In this document: positions 23,472 to 26,148 of the stretch, piece by piece
Layout: every line of letters starts with the position of its first letter
How positions within the stretch are numbered: the stretch's first letter is position 1
NCBI GenBank assembly: GCA_012032575.1
Contig: JAAUSP010000028.1
Location: forward strand, 1-26,148
Length of the DNA stretch: 26,148 bases
Direction of reading: 5' to 3'
DNA from: Anaerolineales bacterium
Lineage (GTDB): Bacteria; Chloroflexota; Anaerolineae; 4572-78; J111
The notes under the pieces: model-generated
Told to the model about the DNA's origin: nothing
The model's input: the letters and a program-made list of their open reading frames with translations, nothing else
Databases searched by the model: none
Position numbers and translations under genes: made by a program

Positions 23472-23491
23472 CCTACGTGATCCGTAGGAGG
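23472..23491 (+). promoter_or_regulatory. Hairpin overlapping the nuoN ribosome site
   Basis: CCTACG (23472-23477) pairs with CGTAGG (23483-23488), and the Shine-Dalgarno AGGAGG (23486-23491) begins inside the right arm, 5 nt before the TTG start. Folding would partly hide the site. It may be relieved by ribosomes finishing the PIN gene, which ends at 23468. Confidence 0.4.
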
Positions 23492-23496
23492 TTAAC

Positions 23497-24987
23497 TTGA
23501 ACAATATTCTGCTACTTCTGCCTGAAATTATCATCTCTGCCGTCGCCTTTGTCTTGCTAACCCTGGACATTACCTGGAAAGGCGACCGGCGCAGCGTTAC
23601 CCTGATACCCTGGTTGGCTGTCGCGGGAGCTATTGCCGCCCTGGCGGCAACCATGTATATCTGGTGGAACGGCGCAGCGAACAATCCGGTCATTGCCACC
23701 GATCCCGGCGGCCTGGTCCCCATGCTGGCCGTGGATACTCTGGCCCTGTTCTTCAAGGTGTTGGCAACTCTGACTGTCGTCCTGGTTGGCCTGAGCGCGG
23801 TGGATTACATCAATGCCCACACCCCCTTCCGGGGCGAATTTTATGTATTGACCCTGCTGGCCGGGTTGAGCCTGATGCTGCTTTCTGCCGCCACCAACCT
23901 GATTATGATTTACCTGGCCCTGGAATTTCTGTCCATCACCAGTTATATCCTCACCGGCTACCTGCGCCAGGATACCCGCTCGACCGAAGCGGCGGTCAAA
24001 TATTTCCTGTACGGGGCGGTGGCTTCCGGGGTGATGTTGTATGGTTTCTCGCTGTTGTACGGTCTCACCGGCAGTGTTGATCTGGCGACCATTCAGAGCA
24101 CCCTGGCTGATACGTCAGTCAGCCCCCTGCTGGTGGTCGGCACGATAATGATGATTTTAACCGGCCTGGGCTTCAAAATCGCCCTGGTTCCCTTCCATCA
24201 ATGGTCGCCCGACGCCTACGAGGGTGCGCCCACCCCGGTGACGGCCTTTCTCTCGGTCGGTCCCAAAGCTGCCGGTATCGCTGTATTAATTCGGATTCTC
24301 ACAGTGGCCTTGCCGGCCTACAGCGTCAACTGGACTGTCATGCTCTCGATTATCGCCATCCTGACCATGACCGTCGGCAATCTGGTGGCTCTGTGGCAGA
24401 CCAATATGAAGCGGATGCTGGCCTATTCCAGTATCGCTCAGGCCGGCTATATACTAATTGGCCTGGCGGCCTGGACTTCGCAGCCCTCCGGCGCTTTCGA
24501 TGGGATTAACGGCATTCTGCTCTATCTCTTTGCCTATCTGTTCACCAACCTGGGTCTCTTTACCGTTGCCATTATTCTGGAAAATAAAATGGGCACGGCC
24601 AACATTTCCGATTACGCCGGCCTGATCCGCCGCTCGCCGTTTTTGAGCATCGCCCTACTGGTCTTCTTCCTCTCCCTGATCGGCATCCCCCCGACCGGTG
24701 GTTTTATGGGCAAGCTGTTCGTTTTTGGGGCGGCTGTCAATCAGGGCCTTTATGTGCTGGTAGCTTTTGGGATTATCAATAGCGTTATCTCGGTTTACTA
24801 TTACTTCGGCGTGGCTCGACTGGTCTTTTTCACCTCCGGGCCGGACGAGTCGCCCATTCGCCCCGGCCTGGTAATGGGCGGAGTGGTGGCCGTCACCCTG
24901 ATTATGACCCTGTTGATTGCTCTGTACGGCCAGCCGTTTATTGACCTGGCCAATAACTCGACCCAAATTTTGGCCGCCAACTTTTAA
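23497..24987 (+). CDS. nuoN: NADH-quinone oxidoreductase subunit N
   Basis: 496 residues, the third antiporter-like membrane subunit of complex I. Typical segments are LALEFLSITSYILTGYLRQD, FKIALVPFHQWSPDAYEGAP, MKRMLAYSSIAQAGYILIGL and LIGIPPTGGFMGKLFVF. The start is TTG at 23497, chosen because AGGAGG is 5 nt upstream and the product begins as expected with NNILLLLPEIIIS. It is separated from nuoM by the PIN module, and it ends the cluster, as shown by the terminator at 25012. Confidence 0.96.
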   Translation: MNNILLLLPEIIISAVAFVLLTLDITWKGDRRSVTLIPWLAVAGAIAALAATMYIWWNGAANNPVIATDPGGLVPMLAVDTLALFFKVLATLTVVLVGLSAVDYINAHTPFRGEFYVLTLLAGLSLMLLSAATNLIMIYLALEFLSITSYILTGYLRQDTRSTEAAVKYFLYGAVASGVMLYGFSLLYGLTGSVDLATIQSTLADTSVSPLLVVGTIMMILTGLGFKIALVPFHQWSPDAYEGAPTPVTAFLSVGPKAAGIAVLIRILTVALPAYSVNWTVMLSIIAILTMTVGNLVALWQTNMKRMLAYSSIAQAGYILIGLAAWTSQPSGAFDGINGILLYLFAYLFTNLGLFTVAIILENKMGTANISDYAGLIRRSPFLSIALLVFFLSLIGIPPTGGFMGKLFVFGAAVNQGLYVLVAFGIINSVISVYYYFGVARLVFFTSGPDESPIRPGLVMGGVVAVTLIMTLLIALYGQPFIDLANNSTQILAANF

Positions 24988-25011
24988 AGATTGTCGTCAT
25001 GTATCATCCTT

Positions 25012-25037
25012 GAGGCCGGGTCCCCCGGCCTCTTTTT
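25012..25037 (+). terminator. Rho-independent terminator of the nuo cluster
   Basis: GAGGCCGGG (25012-25020) pairs perfectly with CCCGGCCTC (25024-25032) around a 3-nt loop, followed by TTTTT. Confidence 0.93.
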
Positions 25038-25067
25038 GTCTATTCTAATAGAGAGGACTTACGCGGA

Positions 25068-25164
25068 CATGTCATTTCGAGCGACGATAGGAGCGAGAAA
25101 TCCCTCAAAACTATTCTTGCAAGACGAGGTATTAGGGATTTCTCCCTCCGGGCGAAATGACATG
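25068..25164. repeat. Complete GTCATTTCG palindromic element
   Basis: CATGTCATTTCG (25068-25079) pairs with CGAAATGACATG (25153-25164), and inside AGAAATCCCT (25096-25105) pairs with AGGGATTTCT (25134-25143). Half of it recurs at 590-622. Elements of this GTCATTTCGAGCGA type are scattered in many bacterial genomes. It lies between the nuo terminator and the methyltransferase gene. Confidence 0.8.
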
Positions 25165-25203
25165 CTTAGGTTCACGTGTAACCCCTGTAATTGAGAGGTT
25201 TAA

Positions 25204-25758
25204 ATGGAACAGGAACTCTTTGACACCCTGACCGAACTGGAAATGAAAGCCGCTAACTATGGCATAATGGACCCCGATTCGGCTAAATTTTTATCAATCC
25301 TGGCGGTGAGCAACAAGGCCAAAACCATTGTCGAGGTGGGCAGCGGTGTGGGCTACTCGACCCTGTGGCTGGCTTATTCGGCCTCTCTGACCGGCGGCAA
25401 GGTGATTACCTGCGAAATTGACCCGGCTAAAGCCGAAGAAACCCGCGCCAATCTGGTCAAGGCTCATCTGGCCGATTGCGTAGAAATTCTGGTGGGCGAT
25501 GCCCGAACCACTCTGCGCCAGCGGACTGAGCCGGTGGATTTGCTCTTTATTGACGGCGAGTACGGCCAATATGAAACCTACTTCGACGTGGTTTACAAGC
25601 GGATGAATATCGGCTCGGCGGTGGTGGCCGATAAAGTGGTCGCCCACGAAAACGAGCTGGCCGATTACACCACCTACGTCCAGAATCACCCCAACCTCGA
25701 AAGCGCAACCATCCCGCTGGGCCAGGGGGTGGAAGTCACCGTCAAAATCTCCGAATAA
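25204..25758 (+). CDS. O-methyltransferase-like SAM-dependent methyltransferase
   Basis: 184 residues. The SAM loop is IVEVGSGVGYSTLWLA (about 42-57), the acidic ribose contact is Glu71 in VITCEIDP, and LLFIDGEYGQY (about 113-123) stands where catechol-type O-methyltransferases have the metal-binding FIDADK. The Lys of that motif is absent, so the substrate and metal need are unsure. The N-terminus (MEQELFDTLTELEMKAANYG) matches the family's early helix. AGAGG stands just before the ATG. It appears monocistronic, between two palindromic elements. Confidence 0.85.
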   Translation: MEQELFDTLTELEMKAANYGIMDPDSAKFLSILAVSNKAKTIVEVGSGVGYSTLWLAYSASLTGGKVITCEIDPAKAEETRANLVKAHLADCVEILVGDARTTLRQRTEPVDLLFIDGEYGQYETYFDVVYKRMNIGSAVVADKVVAHENELADYTTYVQNHPNLESATIPLGQGVEVTVKISE

Positions 25759-25781
25759 GTAGACGTTAGAGGGGAAATTTC

Positions 25782-25832
25782 GCTCCAAGCCGGTCTGCGA
25801 CCGGCGTCCGGGGTCATAGCCCCTCTCTGAGC
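25782..25832. repeat. Dispersed structured element, copy 2 (three-way junction fold)
   Basis: This 51-nt copy keeps the hairpin GCCGGTC-TGC-GACCGGC and has the second stem as GGGG-TCATAG-CCCC, where copy 1 has one base pair more and another loop. The ends GCTC/GAGC pair. Both copies have the same orientation. Confidence 0.75.
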
Positions 25833-25857
25833 GCAGTCTTCGGCCGGCGGTCATTCA

Positions 25858-26148
25858 ATGTCCAAACGAGTCATTATCCTTTTTCTTGACGGGGTTGGCC
25901 TCGGGGAAGCGGAGCCCGAGGCCAATCCATTTATGCACGCCGAGATGCCGACGGTGCGGTCGCTGCTGGGCGTATCTCACCTCACCCGCGAAACTGCCGG
26001 CACCGTGACGGGTCAGGCGGCTTTGCTGGGGCTGGATGCGTGTTTGGGTGTCCCCGGCCTGCCGCAATCGGCTACGGGACAGACCACCATTCTCACCGGG
26101 TACAATGCCCCCGCAGTGCTCGGCGAACACTATGGCCCCTACCCTAAC
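25858..26148 (+). CDS. Alkaline-phosphatase-superfamily metalloenzyme (start only)
   Basis: From the ATG at 25858 the frame stays open for 97 codons to the window edge. [20 protein letters not shown] carries the first metal-binding Asp of the phosphoglycerate-mutase/alkaline-phosphatase superfamily. [16 protein letters not shown] is the segment with the Ser/Thr nucleophile, in the ATGQTT form common to the metalloenzyme branch. The rest, with the other metal ligands, is outside the window, so the substrate cannot be told. No strong ribosome site is seen. The second copy of the dispersed 51-nt element ends 25 nt before the start. Confidence 0.8.
   Translation, partial: MSKRVIILFLDGVGLGEAEPEANPFMHAEMPTVRSLLGVSHLTRETAGTVTGQAALLGLDACLGVPGLPQSATGQTTILTGYNAPAVLGEHYGPYPN

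Overview
The window looks like a chromosomal piece of an uncultivated bacterium, probably a Chloroflexota (Anaerolineae-like) lineage. This rests on the mix of moderately GC-rich genes, a PASTA-less Ser/Thr kinase with a Thr/Pro/Ala-rich linker, a clustered set of complex I antiporter-type subunits, and many palindromic intergenic elements. The assignment is an inference, since no rRNA or marker gene is present.

Layout. The left edge cuts the start of a homocysteine S-methyltransferase gene (1-399, minus). A repeat-filled gap (400-930) follows, then a membrane Ser/Thr protein kinase (931-2724, minus), a tRNA-Leu(TAA) with a clear promoter (2894-3022), and a zinc alcohol/polyol dehydrogenase (3224-4248) closed by a strong terminator. 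Next is a redox/signalling patch: an exported flavodoxin-like protein and a DUF4405-type membrane cytochrome-like protein (4398-5574, minus), divergent from a NarL-type sensor kinase and response regulator (5766-7942). Small genes of unclear role fill 8020-9934: a lipoprotein, a dimeric alpha/beta-barrel protein behind a CRP/FNR-like dyad, and a membrane-anchored protein.

The centre (9955-17201, all minus) is a fermentation-type glycolysis cluster read in the order phosphofructokinase, fructose-bisphosphate aldolase, pyruvate kinase, L-lactate dehydrogenase, lrgA, lrgB. The phosphofructokinase is a two-domain protein of the animal/fungal type, with a catalytic N half and a degenerate, presumably regulatory, C half. 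LrgAB-type proteins include pyruvate transporters, so the cluster may run from hexose phosphate to lactate plus pyruvate traffic across the membrane.

The right part (17777-24987, plus) holds a truncated membrane protein joined to a 5'-truncated nuoK, then nuoL, nuoM, an AT-richer two-gene insert (a tandem beta-repeat protein of unknown family plus a PIN-domain RNase), and nuoN ending in a terminator. An O-methyltransferase-like gene and the start of an alkaline-phosphatase-superfamily (metalloenzyme) gene close the window.

Two global features matter to anyone reusing this sequence. First, at least nine single-base indels break otherwise conserved genes: two in the kinase, one each in the dehydrogenase, DUF4405, histidine kinase and phosphofructokinase genes, and three in nuoL. 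About half lie in obvious homopolymer runs and two pairs cancel each other, so sequencing error is more likely than mass pseudogenisation. Second, intergenic spaces carry several families of structured, partly dispersed palindromes. The most original candidates are the eukaryote-type phosphofructokinase in a bacterial glycolytic operon, the PIN/beta-repeat module inside the nuo cluster, and a 51-53-nt three-way-junction element present in two copies with conserved pairing.
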